Of a stretch of DNA of 64,000 bases, positions 24,913-33,090 are shown one piece after another (within the stretch, counting starts at the first letter, position 1; every line of letters begins with the position of its first letter). The notes under the pieces were generated by a model that was not told the origin of the DNA, did no database searches, and saw only the letters and a program-made list of their open reading frames with translations. Both the position numbers and the translations under genes were made by a program. This DNA is from Bacillota bacterium. Lineage in GTDB: Bacteria; Bacillota; Clostridia; Acetivibrionales; JAEXSP01. Where the stretch lies: assembly GCA_023453795.1 (NCBI GenBank), contig JAEXSP010000040.1, positions 152,355 through 216,354 of the forward strand, written 5' to 3'.

Positions 24913-25224
24913 ATGGATAATATAGATTTGGCTAAAATATTTAAAGCTTTATCATGTGAACCGAGGTTAAACCTGTTCAAAACATTATATGACTGGTATA
25001 AGACCAGCGATAGTTCAGATGGGGAATACAGCTTCTGTGAAGACGGTCTTGAGAAGTGCTTTACAAGAGCTTGCGGCTCCTTCAGTTTATCACGGTCTAC
25101 AATATCCCACCACTTCAAGGAACTGCAGAATGCAGGCCTTATTTCCTATACCCGCAGCGGACAGTGTTTCGTATGCAAGATAAACCTTGATGCAGTTGAG
25201 GCAATCAGGGAGTTCTTAAAGTAG
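24913..25224 (+). CDS. ArsR-family transcriptional regulator
   Basis: A 103-residue winged-helix protein. LAKIFKALSCEPRLNLFKTL is the family start, SLSRSTISHHFKELQNAGLI the recognition helix region, and SGQCFVCKINLD the wing. Compared with typical ArsR proteins it has an insertion of about 25 residues between the second and third helices (WYKTSDSSDGEYSFCEDGLEKC-like), bringing several Cys (residues near 43, 50, 55) that could be an inducer site. The gene lies directly before the glutathione genes. A related 19-base motif in both promoters suggests it represses itself and gshA. The inducer (metal or thiol stress) is not known. Confidence 0.85.
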   Translation: MDNIDLAKIFKALSCEPRLNLFKTLYDWYKTSDSSDGEYSFCEDGLEKCFTRACGSFSLSRSTISHHFKELQNAGLISYTRSGQCFVCKINLDAVEAIREFLK

Positions 25225-25290
25225 CTGTTTTTGACGCATGAGTTTGATTGTAGTACTAATAATATATAAGTAAATTTTTTTTGCCAAGCT

Positions 25291-25309
25291 TGTTCGATAA
25301 TTATAAAAC
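25291..25309 (+). promoter_or_regulatory. Second copy of the ArsR-type operator motif, before gshA
   Basis: TGTTCGATAATTATAAAAC matches 16 of 19 bases of the motif at 24893-24911 and, like it, has TGTT/GTTC and GAAC/AACA ends in inverted relation. It lies in the likely -10 region of the gshA promoter, 29 bases before the start codon. Regulator assignment is inference. Confidence 0.45.
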
Positions 25310-25337
25310 AGTAGTACAAACTTGAGGAGGGCTTAGA

Positions 25338-26837
25338 ATGAATTGGGACTTTGATAGTGCACTGAGTTTGTTTTCGGAAGACAATAGTAAACTTCTTCTC
25401 GACGGCAAATATGGCATAGAAAGAGAGGCGCAGAGAATCACTCCTTCCGGGGAGCTGGCAATTACGCCGCATCCGGCCGCATTTGGGAACAAGCTGGAAA
25501 ACAAACTGGTTACGACGGATTTTTCAGAAAGCCAGGTAGAACTGATTACCCCTCCTTTTGCTTCGGTTGAACAAACGCATGAATTCCTTAAGGAATTACA
25601 TAGACAGGTTGATAAAGAATTGGGGAAGGAATACCTCTGGCCTTTGAGTATGCCTCCAAGACTGCCCGAGGAGGAGCAAATCCCCATAGCGAAATTCGAT
25701 AATTCGGCAGAAGGCAGAGAGAAGGAATTATACAGGCTAGGCCTGGCAACCCGGTATGGAAGGAAAATGCAGATGATATCGGGAATCCACTATAATTTTT
25801 CCTTCGGAGACGGTCTGGTCGATTACCTTTATCGGGAAATGGGGAACGGCAGTAATAAACGTAGATTTACGGACAGCATGTACTTCTCGATGGCAAGGAG
25901 TTTTCTCAGGTACCGCTGGCTGTTAATATACCTGTTCGGGGCGTCGCCGGGCATTGATCAAACCTATTGCTCGGTAATAGATAATGAAATGAGGCTTGTA
26001 AGAAAATGCTGCCCTGAATGCTGCTGTCGTTCGGAAGGTTTTGAGCAGAATGCTGTTTCAATGAGAGTAAGCCGTTTCGGATACTCAGATTCTGTGCAGG
26101 GCAGGTACAGCGTATCCTATAACAGCTTGGAAGATTACCTTGGCGGCATCCGCAGGCTTCTATCCACAAAAAGCAGAAAGTTCATGAAGCTTGGACTGTA
26201 TAAAAACGGCAGAAGGCTTCAGCTAAACGGCAACGTTATCCAGAAGGAGAGTGAGTTTTATTCCTCCCTTCGTCTCAAGCAGAACCCTGAAAAAGGAGAA
26301 ACCCAACTGGATGCACTTGAAAGCAGGGGGGTAAAGTATGCAGAGGTGAGAATTCTGGATCTTAACCCATTTGAAAGAACCGGAATCAGCCTGGAACAGC
26401 TGAGGTTTTTGCAGGTGTTTATGCTCTTTTGCTTATTCGAAAACAATGGCCTTATCGGGACAACAGAGCTCGATAAAATCAATAAAAACCATCACCTTGT
26501 TGCACTTTTGGGAAGAAAGCAGGAGCTCAAGCTCTATAAACACGGTTTGGGGCATGTAAAACTGACGGCTTGGAGCAGGGAAATATTCAGTAAATTGAAA
26601 CTGATTGCCGAACTCATGGATAATGAAAACAACGACAACCGGTATCGGAAATGTGTTGACGGGGAATATGCAAAAATATTGGATTCATTGCTTCTGCCCT
26701 CGTCAGTTACTTTAAGTGAAATGAAAAAGTACGAAGAGAGCTACCTGGATTTTGGAATTCGTAAGGCTTTGGAACATAGAACAACGGAGAAATCGACTTA
26801 CTATACTGTCTTTTCAAAAGAATTGGTTAAAGGATAA
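25338..26837 (+). CDS. gshA: Glutamate-cysteine ligase
   Basis: First step of glutathione synthesis: ATP-dependent joining of Cys to the gamma-carboxyl of Glu. The 499-residue protein has the E. coli GshA-type motifs: KYGIEREAQRITPSGELA (ATP/Mg and glutamate site), TTDFSESQVELITPP, MISGIHYNFSF, and the C-terminal substrate region GVKYAEVRILDLNPFERTGI. A short Cys cluster (RKCCPECCCR, about 215-225) is inserted in the middle. It corresponds to the N-terminal half of the bifunctional GshF (GshAB), with the ATP-grasp half encoded by the next gene 15 bases downstream. GAGGAGGGC is the ribosome site. Confidence 0.93.
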   Translation: MNWDFDSALSLFSEDNSKLLLDGKYGIEREAQRITPSGELAITPHPAAFGNKLENKLVTTDFSESQVELITPPFASVEQTHEFLKELHRQVDKELGKEYLWPLSMPPRLPEEEQIPIAKFDNSAEGREKELYRLGLATRYGRKMQMISGIHYNFSFGDGLVDYLYREMGNGSNKRRFTDSMYFSMARSFLRYRWLLIYLFGASPGIDQTYCSVIDNEMRLVRKCCPECCCRSEGFEQNAVSMRVSRFGYSDSVQGRYSVSYNSLEDYLGGIRRLLSTKSRKFMKLGLYKNGRRLQLNGNVIQKESEFYSSLRLKQNPEKGETQLDALESRGVKYAEVRILDLNPFERTGISLEQLRFLQVFMLFCLFENNGLIGTTELDKINKNHHLVALLGRKQELKLYKHGLGHVKLTAWSREIFSKLKLIAELMDNENNDNRYRKCVDGEYAKILDSLLLPSSVTLSEMKKYEESYLDFGIRKALEHRTTEKSTYYTVFSKELVKG

Positions 26838-26852
26838 AAGGAGGTTGTAAAA

Positions 26853-27842
26853 ATGTTATTAGAAGGTTTTGAGGGCTTGGAGCTATCCACACAGATTGTT
26901 ATTAAAGATGCTTTGGAAAGGAATATCCATGTAGAGGTGCTTGATTATGACGACAACTTTATAAGACTAAAGAAAGACGGCAGAACAGAATATATCAAAC
27001 AGGCAACAAAAACCTCTTTGGATACATACATTTCCCCTTTAATCATGGAAAATAAGGAAGTTACAAAAATCATTCTCAGAGAGAACGGAATAAGTGTACC
27101 CGATGGGTCAGCCTATAAATCAATAGACGGGGCCGTAGAGAATTACCCGGTGTTTTCAAGCAAGGATATTGTAGTAAAGCCGAAGTCAACCAACTTTGGC
27201 AAAGGGGTAGTTATACTGAAGCAGCCGTTTTCGATTGAAGACTATAAGACCGCAATAGAGCAGGCGTTTACACATGATAATACCGTAATGGTAGAAGAAT
27301 TCGCAGCAGGGAAGGAATACAGGTTCCTTGTTATCGGAGATGAAGTGGCGGCAATACTTCACCGTGTGCCTGCAAATGTAACCGGTGACGGCATCCATAC
27401 TATAGAGGAGCTGGTTGAGGATAAAAATAAAGACCCCTTAAGAGGCAGGGGATATGTAACCCCTTTGGAGAAAATTAACCTCGGGGATATTGAAAAGGAG
27501 TATCTCGGATTTTCGGGCAAAAGCTTTAAATATGTTCCTAAAAACGGAGAGACAGTTTTCTTAAGGGAGAACTCCAATATCAGCACCGGCGGAGACAGCA
27601 TCGATTATACCGATGAAATATCCGATGACTATAAAAGCATCGCCGTAAACGCCGCTAAAGCAGTAGGCGCAAGGATTTGCGGGGCGGACATTATAATCCA
27701 AGATATAAAGGCAAAACCTGACAAAGCAAATTACAGTGTGATTGAGCTTAATTTCAACCCGGCAATACACATTCACAATTATCCTTATAAAGGAACAAAC
27801 AGAGAGGTTGGGAAGAAAGTTCTGGATCTATTGGGGTTATAA
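26853..27842 (+). CDS. gshB: ATP-grasp glutathione synthetase, GshF C-terminal type
   Basis: A 329-residue ATP-grasp ligase that should add Gly to gamma-Glu-Cys. Motifs: IVVKPKSTNFGKGVVIL (ATP-binding lid and Lys), VEEFAAGKEYRFLVIG, ILHRVPANVTGDGIHTIEEL, ENSNISTGGDSIDYTD, and the Mg-binding VIELNFNPAIHIHNYPYKG. These are the ATP-grasp motifs of GshF and cyanophycin-synthetase-like enzymes, not of the E. coli GshB fold. The pairing with gshA and matching orientation make glutathione synthetase the best call; a different terminal amino acid is possible. AAGGAGGTTG is the ribosome site. Confidence 0.88.
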   Translation: MLLEGFEGLELSTQIVIKDALERNIHVEVLDYDDNFIRLKKDGRTEYIKQATKTSLDTYISPLIMENKEVTKIILRENGISVPDGSAYKSIDGAVENYPVFSSKDIVVKPKSTNFGKGVVILKQPFSIEDYKTAIEQAFTHDNTVMVEEFAAGKEYRFLVIGDEVAAILHRVPANVTGDGIHTIEELVEDKNKDPLRGRGYVTPLEKINLGDIEKEYLGFSGKSFKYVPKNGETVFLRENSNISTGGDSIDYTDEISDDYKSIAVNAAKAVGARICGADIIIQDIKAKPDKANYSVIELNFNPAIHIHNYPYKGTNREVGKKVLDLLGL

Positions 27843-27852
27843 GAATGCCGCA

Positions 27853-27930
27853 GGGGGACGGTTTGAGGCGACATAACCAAACCAGTATGTAAGATGACCT
27901 CAAACCGTCCTTGCGCGTCCATGACTTATA
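27853..27930. repeat. REP-like palindromic element, copy A
   Basis: GGACGGTTTGAGG at 27856-27868 pairs perfectly with CCTCAAACCGTCC at 27898-27910 around a 29-base loop. The loop holds the core GCGACATAAC...AACC...ATG...AGATG that is shared with copies at 30267-30319 and 31628-31693. The tail CCATGACTTATA at 27919-27930 is identical to that of copy C. It lies between gshB and the end of the MFS gene. A RAYT gene is 2.5 kb away. Confidence 0.75.
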
Positions 27931-27950
27931 GGAAAGCTAAATCAGGCAAC

Positions 27951-29528
27951 TTATACAGATTGAGAATCCTGTTTTTTGAGTAAGGGTGTATTTGGAAGGA
28001 AGAATGCTGTCAGAATTGCTGTGACGGCAATCAATAAACACACGATGAAAACATCATGGATAGCGTTTGAAAGAATGTTTTTCAGGTGTATTAAGAATTT
28101 ATTGAATTCAGGAATCGCAGACTGGGGTATTTGCGCTCTTATGCCGGCAATCGTACCGGGATTTGTCAAGCTTTGAGGATCTTTTATAATGGAATGAAGG
28201 GAAGAGGAGCCTTCGGCAGCCAATGTACCAAGGTCAATTCTTTTTAAACCTGTTTTCATGGATGACAGCATTACCGACCCGAGTACGGCAGAAGCAATAG
28301 TACCGCCGATATTTCTAAAGAATTGAACGGCTGAGGTGACAACACCCAATTGGCTTTGTGGGAAAGCATTTTGTACAGCCAGATTAAATACCGGCATGTT
28401 CAAGCCGATGCCTAAGCCTGCAATCACCATGTCAATAACCACTTCGGAGCGTGTAGAGGCCACAGTCAATCTTGTAAGCATAAAAATACCGATACCAGTT
28501 AAAATGAAACCGGCAACGCCAAAGATTCTCAAGTTTTTGAATCTTGATATTGCCTGACCGCTTAATATACTTGCAACCGTAAAGCCGATCATCATCGGCG
28601 TTGTTACCATGCCTGAATTTGTTGCATTTGCGCCGATTACAACCTGGACAAACAGCGGAATAAATAATACAGCTCCGAACATTGTAGCATTGGAAAGAAA
28701 AGCTGCTGCTGCCGACACCTTAAAAGTATTGTTTTTGAAAAGAGATATCGGAAGGATTGGTTCTGCGGCTTTTTTTTCAACGAAACCAAACAGAATCAGC
28801 ATAAGCACTGAAAAAGCCAGCATTCCGAGTATCTGCGGAGAGAGCCAGTTATAATCCTTCCCAGCCCAGGTAAAGGCTAACAGCATCGGAAGTAAGCCCA
28901 ATACCAATAGAGCAGTTCCAGCATAATCTATTTTTCTCTTTATCGAGGTGTCTGCTTTGATTACCGGCAATGCCGATATCATTAATGCAACTAAAAAGAT
29001 ACCGATAGGCAGATTTATGTAGAATACCCATCTCCAACCTAGCGTATCAGCGATATATCCGCCAAGTGATGGGCCTATTAAGCTTGCCAGTCCAAAGGCT
29101 GAGAATGCAATACCTGTGTATTTAGCCCTTTCTGAGGGAGCAAATATATCACCGATGATAGAAAAGGTGTTTGACATTAGCATTCCGCCGCCTATGCCTT
29201 GCAGTCCTCTAAATATGATTAACTGCAGCATGGTTTGAGAAAGTCCGCACAATCCTGAGCCTGTCAGGAAAGTAAAAGCGCCGATCAGGTATAAGGGCTT
29301 TCTGCCGAAGATGTCCCCTAATTTACCGGAAATAGGAGTTGCAATCGTTGAGAACAGCATATACATTGTAAAGGGCCAGGCATATGCATTCATTCCATTT
29401 AAGTCATCAGTGATTTTTTTCATTGCAGTCGATACAACAGTACTGTCCAGTGCAGCCAAAAGAACACTTAGGGTTAACCCGAGCATAATGACGGCTTTAT
29501 GTTTTTTGCTTAAGTATTCCTGCATCAT
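27951..29528 (-). CDS. MFS multidrug exporter, DHA2 (EmrB/QacA) type
   Basis: A proton-driven drug exporter of 525 residues with 14 predicted helices. Visible: MLGLTLSVLLAALDSTVVSTA (motif D1 LDxTVVxxA), GKLGDIFGRKPLYLIG (motif A), FRGLQGIGGGML (motif B) and GPSLGGYIADTLGWRWVFYINLP (motif C). Its ATG overlaps the TGA of the marR-type gene, so the two are translationally coupled and form a classic MarR-exporter operon. Substrate unknown. The transcript ends close to REP-like copy A, which could act as terminator. Confidence 0.92.
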   Translation of the reverse strand: MMQEYLSKKHKAVIMLGLTLSVLLAALDSTVVSTAMKKITDDLNGMNAYAWPFTMYMLFSTIATPISGKLGDIFGRKPLYLIGAFTFLTGSGLCGLSQTMLQLIIFRGLQGIGGGMLMSNTFSIIGDIFAPSERAKYTGIAFSAFGLASLIGPSLGGYIADTLGWRWVFYINLPIGIFLVALMISALPVIKADTSIKRKIDYAGTALLVLGLLPMLLAFTWAGKDYNWLSPQILGMLAFSVLMLILFGFVEKKAAEPILPISLFKNNTFKVSAAAAFLSNATMFGAVLFIPLFVQVVIGANATNSGMVTTPMMIGFTVASILSGQAISRFKNLRIFGVAGFILTGIGIFMLTRLTVASTRSEVVIDMVIAGLGIGLNMPVFNLAVQNAFPQSQLGVVTSAVQFFRNIGGTIASAVLGSVMLSSMKTGLKRIDLGTLAAEGSSSLHSIIKDPQSLTNPGTIAGIRAQIPQSAIPEFNKFLIHLKNILSNAIHDVFIVCLLIAVTAILTAFFLPNTPLLKKQDSQSV

Positions 29529-29986
29529 TTTTTCCCCCGTTCGATATTAATTTTAGACATTACACGGTAGACATGGGTTGCTGATGTTAAAAACTGCTCC
29601 AGTTCATCATCACTGAAATCACAAAATCTTTCTGTAATGATAGCTCTTAAGTCTTTTATGTGATTTAAGGCAAACGCCTTGCCCTTTTCGGTTAATTCAA
29701 TCTTGATCACCCTTCGGTCGCCCTTATCAGGAAACCTTTCAACAAGTTCTTCATTAATCAGCTTGTCAAGGAGAACCGACATTCTTGCCTTGGATATACC
29801 CAAAGTAGCCCCGATGCTGGAAATAGGAGCTCTGCCTGAATCCCTTAATGCGAATAATACTTGATAATGCTGGTGCACATAGTTTGGGTCAAAGCATTGC
29901 TGTCCAATCATTAGAAAGTACTTTGTCACAGCAGGAAAGATATTGAGAAAGCTGTCAACAACTTCATCTATTTTTTTCTCATTCAT
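29525..29986 (-). CDS. MarR-family transcriptional regulator
   Basis: A winged-helix repressor of 153 residues. The DNA-binding part is seen in APISSIGATLGISKARMSVLLDKLINEELVERF, and the wing in PDKGDRRVIKIELTEKGKAF. The ATG at 29986 is preferred because TTGAGGTGA is spaced correctly before it; the in-frame GTG at 29995 lies inside that ribosome site. It shares its stop with the start of the downstream exporter. Three copies of an ATAGTTATAA half-site lie directly upstream (30010-30061), so autorepression and control of the exporter are likely. Confidence 0.92.
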   Translation of the reverse strand: MNEKKIDEVVDSFLNIFPAVTKYFLMIGQQCFDPNYVHQHYQVLFALRDSGRAPISSIGATLGISKARMSVLLDKLINEELVERFPDKGDRRVIKIELTEKGKAFALNHIKDLRAIITERFCDFSDDELEQFLTSATHVYRVMSKINIERGKK

Positions 29987-30009
29987 ATATTTCACCTCAA
30001 AGTGTTAAA

Positions 30010-30061
30010 ATAGTTATAATAATAAAAGGTTGTGTTTATAACTATTTATGATTATAACTAT
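30010..30061 (-). promoter_or_regulatory. Triple MarR-type operator
   Basis: ATAGTTATAA at 30010-30019 and its reverse complement TTATAACTAT at 30036-30045 and 30052-30061. The outermost pair, extended to 11 bases each, is a perfect inverted repeat, and the last two copies are in direct orientation 16 bases apart. The array sits 24 bases before the marR start. Confidence 0.65.
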
Positions 30062-30266
30062 AAAGGGATAAAAAGTCAAGACATGATGCATCCCTTTAAA
30101 ATGCAAAGCAGGTCGCCGCCCAAAAATATAAGGTTAAGGTTCTGAGATTACCTTGAATATCAATAAGAAAGTCAATAGAACTTTTAATGATTTTATTGGA
30201 CATGTATCGGGGAGTAACTGAACTTGATGATTCAAAACAATAATCAGGTCAGATTGAATGTCGCAT

Positions 30267-30319
30267 GGGGATGGTTCATTTGCGACAGAACCGCATGAGA
30301 TGACGCAGGAGAACCATCC
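30267..30319. repeat. REP-like palindromic element, copy B
   Basis: GGATGGTTC (30269-30277) pairs perfectly with GAACCATCC (30311-30319), and inside it TGCG (30281-30284) pairs with CGCA (30304-30307). The loop core GCGACAGAACCGCATGAGATG matches copies A and C apart from a short deletion. The arms differ from copy A at several bases, yet both sides change together, so pairing is kept. It lies 92 bases before the RAYT gene. Confidence 0.7.
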
Positions 30320-30351
30320 TGCAAATCTGCTTACGGGACAGTTAACAGCAA

Positions 30352-30410
30352 TTGACATTTATTAGAAAATAAAATATAATAGCTTTAATACGCAAGGGGG
30401 TATTAAAGCT
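30352..30410 (+). promoter_or_regulatory. RAYT promoter with 30-base palindrome enclosing the ribosome site
   Basis: TTGACA (30352-30357), 17 bases, TATAAT (30375-30380): a full-consensus promoter. Immediately after, AGCTTTAATAC (30381-30391) and GTATTAAAGCT (30400-30410) form a perfect 11-base inverted repeat around GCAAGGGG, which is the ribosome site; the ATG follows with no gap. Confidence 0.75.
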
Positions 30411-31316
30411 ATGCCAAGAACAGCCCGAAAAAAGGATCCAACGGCCATATATCACATTATGGCACACAGTATAAGTGAATTTGACCTTTACCCGGATAAC
30501 TCCGACAAAGAGTACTTTCTTGATACTCTTCAGAAATATAAGGAAAAGCATAGCTGTAAAATATATTCATACTGCCTGATGTCAAACCATTACCACATAT
30601 TGATTGATACCAACGGCTATGACATATCGAAATTCATGAAAAGCCTGAATCAGGCATATGTGAGGTACATCAACAAAAAGTATAATCGCAAGGGGCACCT
30701 TCTGACCGAACGGTTTCACAGTAAAATTATCGAATCTGATGACTACCTGCTGACAGTATCCGCCTACATTCACTCAAACCCCAAAGATCTTCCGGAATAT
30801 AACGGGAAGGAATTCAGTTATCCGTACTCTTCGATGTGTTACTATCTTGGTAAGACAAAAGACAAGCGCTGCCTTATTGACACAGACTTTATACTTGGCT
30901 GCATCAACGAGAAGGATAAAAGTAGGGCAGTAAAGGCATATGAAGCTATGGTGATTGAGAGGAAAGATGTGGGCATAAACAAAAAACTGAAGGAATATCT
31001 GGATGAATTCATAAATGAGCAATATGAGTACAAATCCTACAGGAAAATTCTCGCAAGGGATAAAAATCCTGAAGAATTAATCAGAAAGATCGCTGAAAAG
31101 TTAAAGATAGAAGATATAGGCACACTTTCACATCGTTGGAAACGACAGAGCATGAAATTCAGGAGAATAACGGCATACATGCTGAACAATTTCTGCGGCC
31201 TTGGAATCAACGAGATCACAAGGCTGTTCGGAAATATTTCGGCATCGAATTGTTTAAATCTCTGTAACCAGGGTTATGACATATACAGATCGGACAAATC
31301 TTTAGCCTCTTTATAA
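30411..31316 (+). CDS. REP-associated tyrosine transposase (RAYT, Y1_Tnp fold)
   Basis: Single-strand DNA transposase-like HUH protein of 301 residues, related to IS200/IS605 TnpA. It opens with MPRTARKKDPTAIYHIMAHS, has the metal-binding HUH motif in MSNHYHILIDTNG (about 58-66), and a candidate nucleophile Tyr in QAYVRYINKKYNRKGHLLTERFHSK. The C-terminal third (about 200-300) carries a helix-turn-helix-like stretch (GLGINEITRLFGNISASN), common in this subgroup. Insertion-sequence ends are not visible; instead three imperfect palindromes of a shared family lie within 2.6 kb. That arrangement is what defines RAYTs, which are thought to mobilise or bind REP hairpins. Frame appears intact. Confidence 0.88.
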   Translation: MPRTARKKDPTAIYHIMAHSISEFDLYPDNSDKEYFLDTLQKYKEKHSCKIYSYCLMSNHYHILIDTNGYDISKFMKSLNQAYVRYINKKYNRKGHLLTERFHSKIIESDDYLLTVSAYIHSNPKDLPEYNGKEFSYPYSSMCYYLGKTKDKRCLIDTDFILGCINEKDKSRAVKAYEAMVIERKDVGINKKLKEYLDEFINEQYEYKSYRKILARDKNPEELIRKIAEKLKIEDIGTLSHRWKRQSMKFRRITAYMLNNFCGLGINEITRLFGNISASNCLNLCNQGYDIYRSDKSLASL

Positions 31317-31627
31317 GCAAGCGCAGATATATATTGAATGGGTAGGGCTTATTTTTGATGCCTGTTTAACAGCCATATGCGTAAGAATTTACAATTTTAA
31401 GAGTGTTATTTATAACAGAATTAATAGAAATTCTGGATGAAAACACTTTTTTTATGCAATTGGAAATCTATCTATATTAATTAACTGTCCCAGACTCCGC
31501 AGACTCCCAAAAAAGGTCCCTTTATAGGTTCTGTTTAGGTTATGATGCGATTTATAAGGGGTGTCAGTTATGGCGAATTACTTCTCAGATGAAGAAATAG
31601 GGATCTTATCTCAAAAATCAAAACGTA
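31317..31627. other. 311-base gap with a possible truncated transposase head
   Basis: AT-rich sequence after the RAYT gene. It holds no complete gene. A GGGGTGTCAGTT-ATG start near 31570 begins the 23-codon fragment listed separately, which runs into REP-like copy C. Confidence 0.5.
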
Positions 31628-31641
31628 GGGGGACAGCTTAA
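31570..31641 (+). pseudogene. Possible remnant of an IS3-type transposase N-terminus
   Basis: An ATG frame reads MANYFSDEEIGILSQKSK, then runs into REP-like copy C and stops after 23 codons. Clostridial insertion-sequence HTH proteins often begin with a similar M-x-x-Y-F-T/S-x-E-E segment. I recall that pattern only generally, so identity is uncertain. The reading suggests that copy C interrupted or replaced the remainder. Confidence 0.3.
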
Positions 31642-31693
31642 GGCGACATAACAGAACCGACATGAGATGTCCTCAAAACGCCCATGACTTATA
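31628..31693. repeat. REP-like palindromic element, copy C
   Basis: GGGGGACAGCTTAAGG...CCTCAAAACGCCC with the core GCGACATAACAGAACCG...CATGAGATG, closely matching copy A in both core and the 12-base tail CCATGACTTATA (31682-31693). The arms pair less well than in A and B, suggesting decay. Its end overlaps the stop region of the minus-strand MFS gene at 31689. Confidence 0.7.
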
Positions 31694-32930
31694 TATCTTT
31701 TACCCCTATGCACGGTAATTTTGATTTTAAAAACAGGTTCCAGCTGACAAGCGCCACTAAAGAGCAAACTGCAATAATTGCACCTAATCCCACTACTACA
31801 TTTCCCCAAGGGAAGGAAGCCATTGCCATTCCCATACTTCCCATTACTGTAGACAGTGTATTTATTAAGGAAGAGGCTGATCCGGCATCGCTTTTTTGCT
31901 GTTCCAAAAGCATATTAGTGCTGAAGGGTCTTATTATCGTACTGCACAATGACATAAATAAAAACGATAGCCAAAATAGTATCGGAGCCAGAGTTCCGAC
32001 AGTAATTACCAGAATCCCGCTTATAGCTGATACTCCCAAAATCAGTGTGGCAAATACCTTTTTGTTCATATTGCTGAAGAGCCTTACATAGATAATTGGC
32101 CCGGAAATAGAAAGCAATGCGTTGGCGGCAAAGAAATAGGTATAAACTTGGGCGCTAAGACCAAAGTAATCTACATATATATATGACGAAACGGCTATAT
32201 AACCCAAAAACGAAACCGAATTCAGGGCAAATATAATTGCCGGTATAATGAAGCTTTTATTTTTAGATATCACAACCAGCCGCCCGAGGGAACCTAATAA
32301 TGTGCCTTTATACCGATCTTCTTCCTTCAAGGTTTCCTGAAATAAAAGTGTAATTATTAAATTAATTGTACTGATGACTGTAAGAGTCCAAAAAGCACCT
32401 CTCCAACTTGTAAACCTTAAAATAAAACCTCCAAGCAGTGGAGCAATCATAGGAGCAAGTCCTGAAATTGACTGACAGATAGCTAAAACACTTTCCCGTT
32501 TTTTATTAGAAAAGGTATCCTTTATAATTGCAATAGAAACAGATGTTATACCGCCTGCGCTTATTCCTTGAAGGATTCTGGCTATAATCAGGAAGTATAC
32601 ATTTATAGAAAGTGCACAGGCAATACTGGATATCATATAAGTGATACTACCGGCGAGAAGAATAGGCTTACGCCCATATTTGTCGCTTAGAGGACCCCAA
32701 AATAAAATCCCTAAGGCATAAAACAGGAAAAATAAGCTCAAGGTTAAATTTGTTATGGCTGAGCTGCTTCCAAAGTATGAACTCATATTTGGCAATGCAG
32801 GCAAGTACATATCTGTAGAAAGAGGAATAAACATATTCATTAAGGCTACGAAAATAATTAGTCCCTTGTTTCCCAGATAAATTTGTTTGGCAGCTGGTGA
32901 TTGGCTGCTGATATCTACCGCCTGGTTCAT
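31689..32930 (-). CDS. MFS multidrug exporter, Bcr/CflA type (DHA1)
   Basis: A 413-residue, 12-helix proton antiporter. Motifs: MFIPLSTDMYLPALPNM (Bcr/CflA helix 1), WGPLSDKYGRKPILLAG (motif A), ARILQGISAGGITSVSIAI (motif B) and GLAPMIAPLLGGFILRFTSWRGAFW (motif C). Members export drugs or small metabolites such as cysteine. There is no regulator next to it. Its final codons lie within REP-like copy C, so the element may have reshaped the C-terminus. Start ATG at 32930 is preceded by AGGGTTACAAGA. Confidence 0.9.
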   Translation of the reverse strand: MNQAVDISSQSPAAKQIYLGNKGLIIFVALMNMFIPLSTDMYLPALPNMSSYFGSSSAITNLTLSLFFLFYALGILFWGPLSDKYGRKPILLAGSITYMISSIACALSINVYFLIIARILQGISAGGITSVSIAIIKDTFSNKKRESVLAICQSISGLAPMIAPLLGGFILRFTSWRGAFWTLTVISTINLIITLLFQETLKEEDRYKGTLLGSLGRLVVISKNKSFIIPAIIFALNSVSFLGYIAVSSYIYVDYFGLSAQVYTYFFAANALLSISGPIIYVRLFSNMNKKVFATLILGVSAISGILVITVGTLAPILFWLSFLFMSLCSTIIRPFSTNMLLEQQKSDAGSASSLINTLSTVMGSMGMAMASFPWGNVVVGLGAIIAVCSLVALVSWNLFLKSKLPCIGVKDI

Positions 32931-33090
32931 TCTTGTAACCCTCCAAATTGCTTGGTTTAAGGTTTATATATTATGCTGTAAAGTGTACTTTTTCTTTTAC
33001 TGACTATTTTATACTAATTCTTATGAACCTTGCAATATTAGTGTTTATAATAATTTCTAAGCGGAAGACGGTATTTCCGTACCCTGTGCG

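Noticed and set aside
29987..29995. GTG start for the MarR-type gene
   Set aside because: It is part of the GAGGTGA ribosome site of the ATG at 29986.
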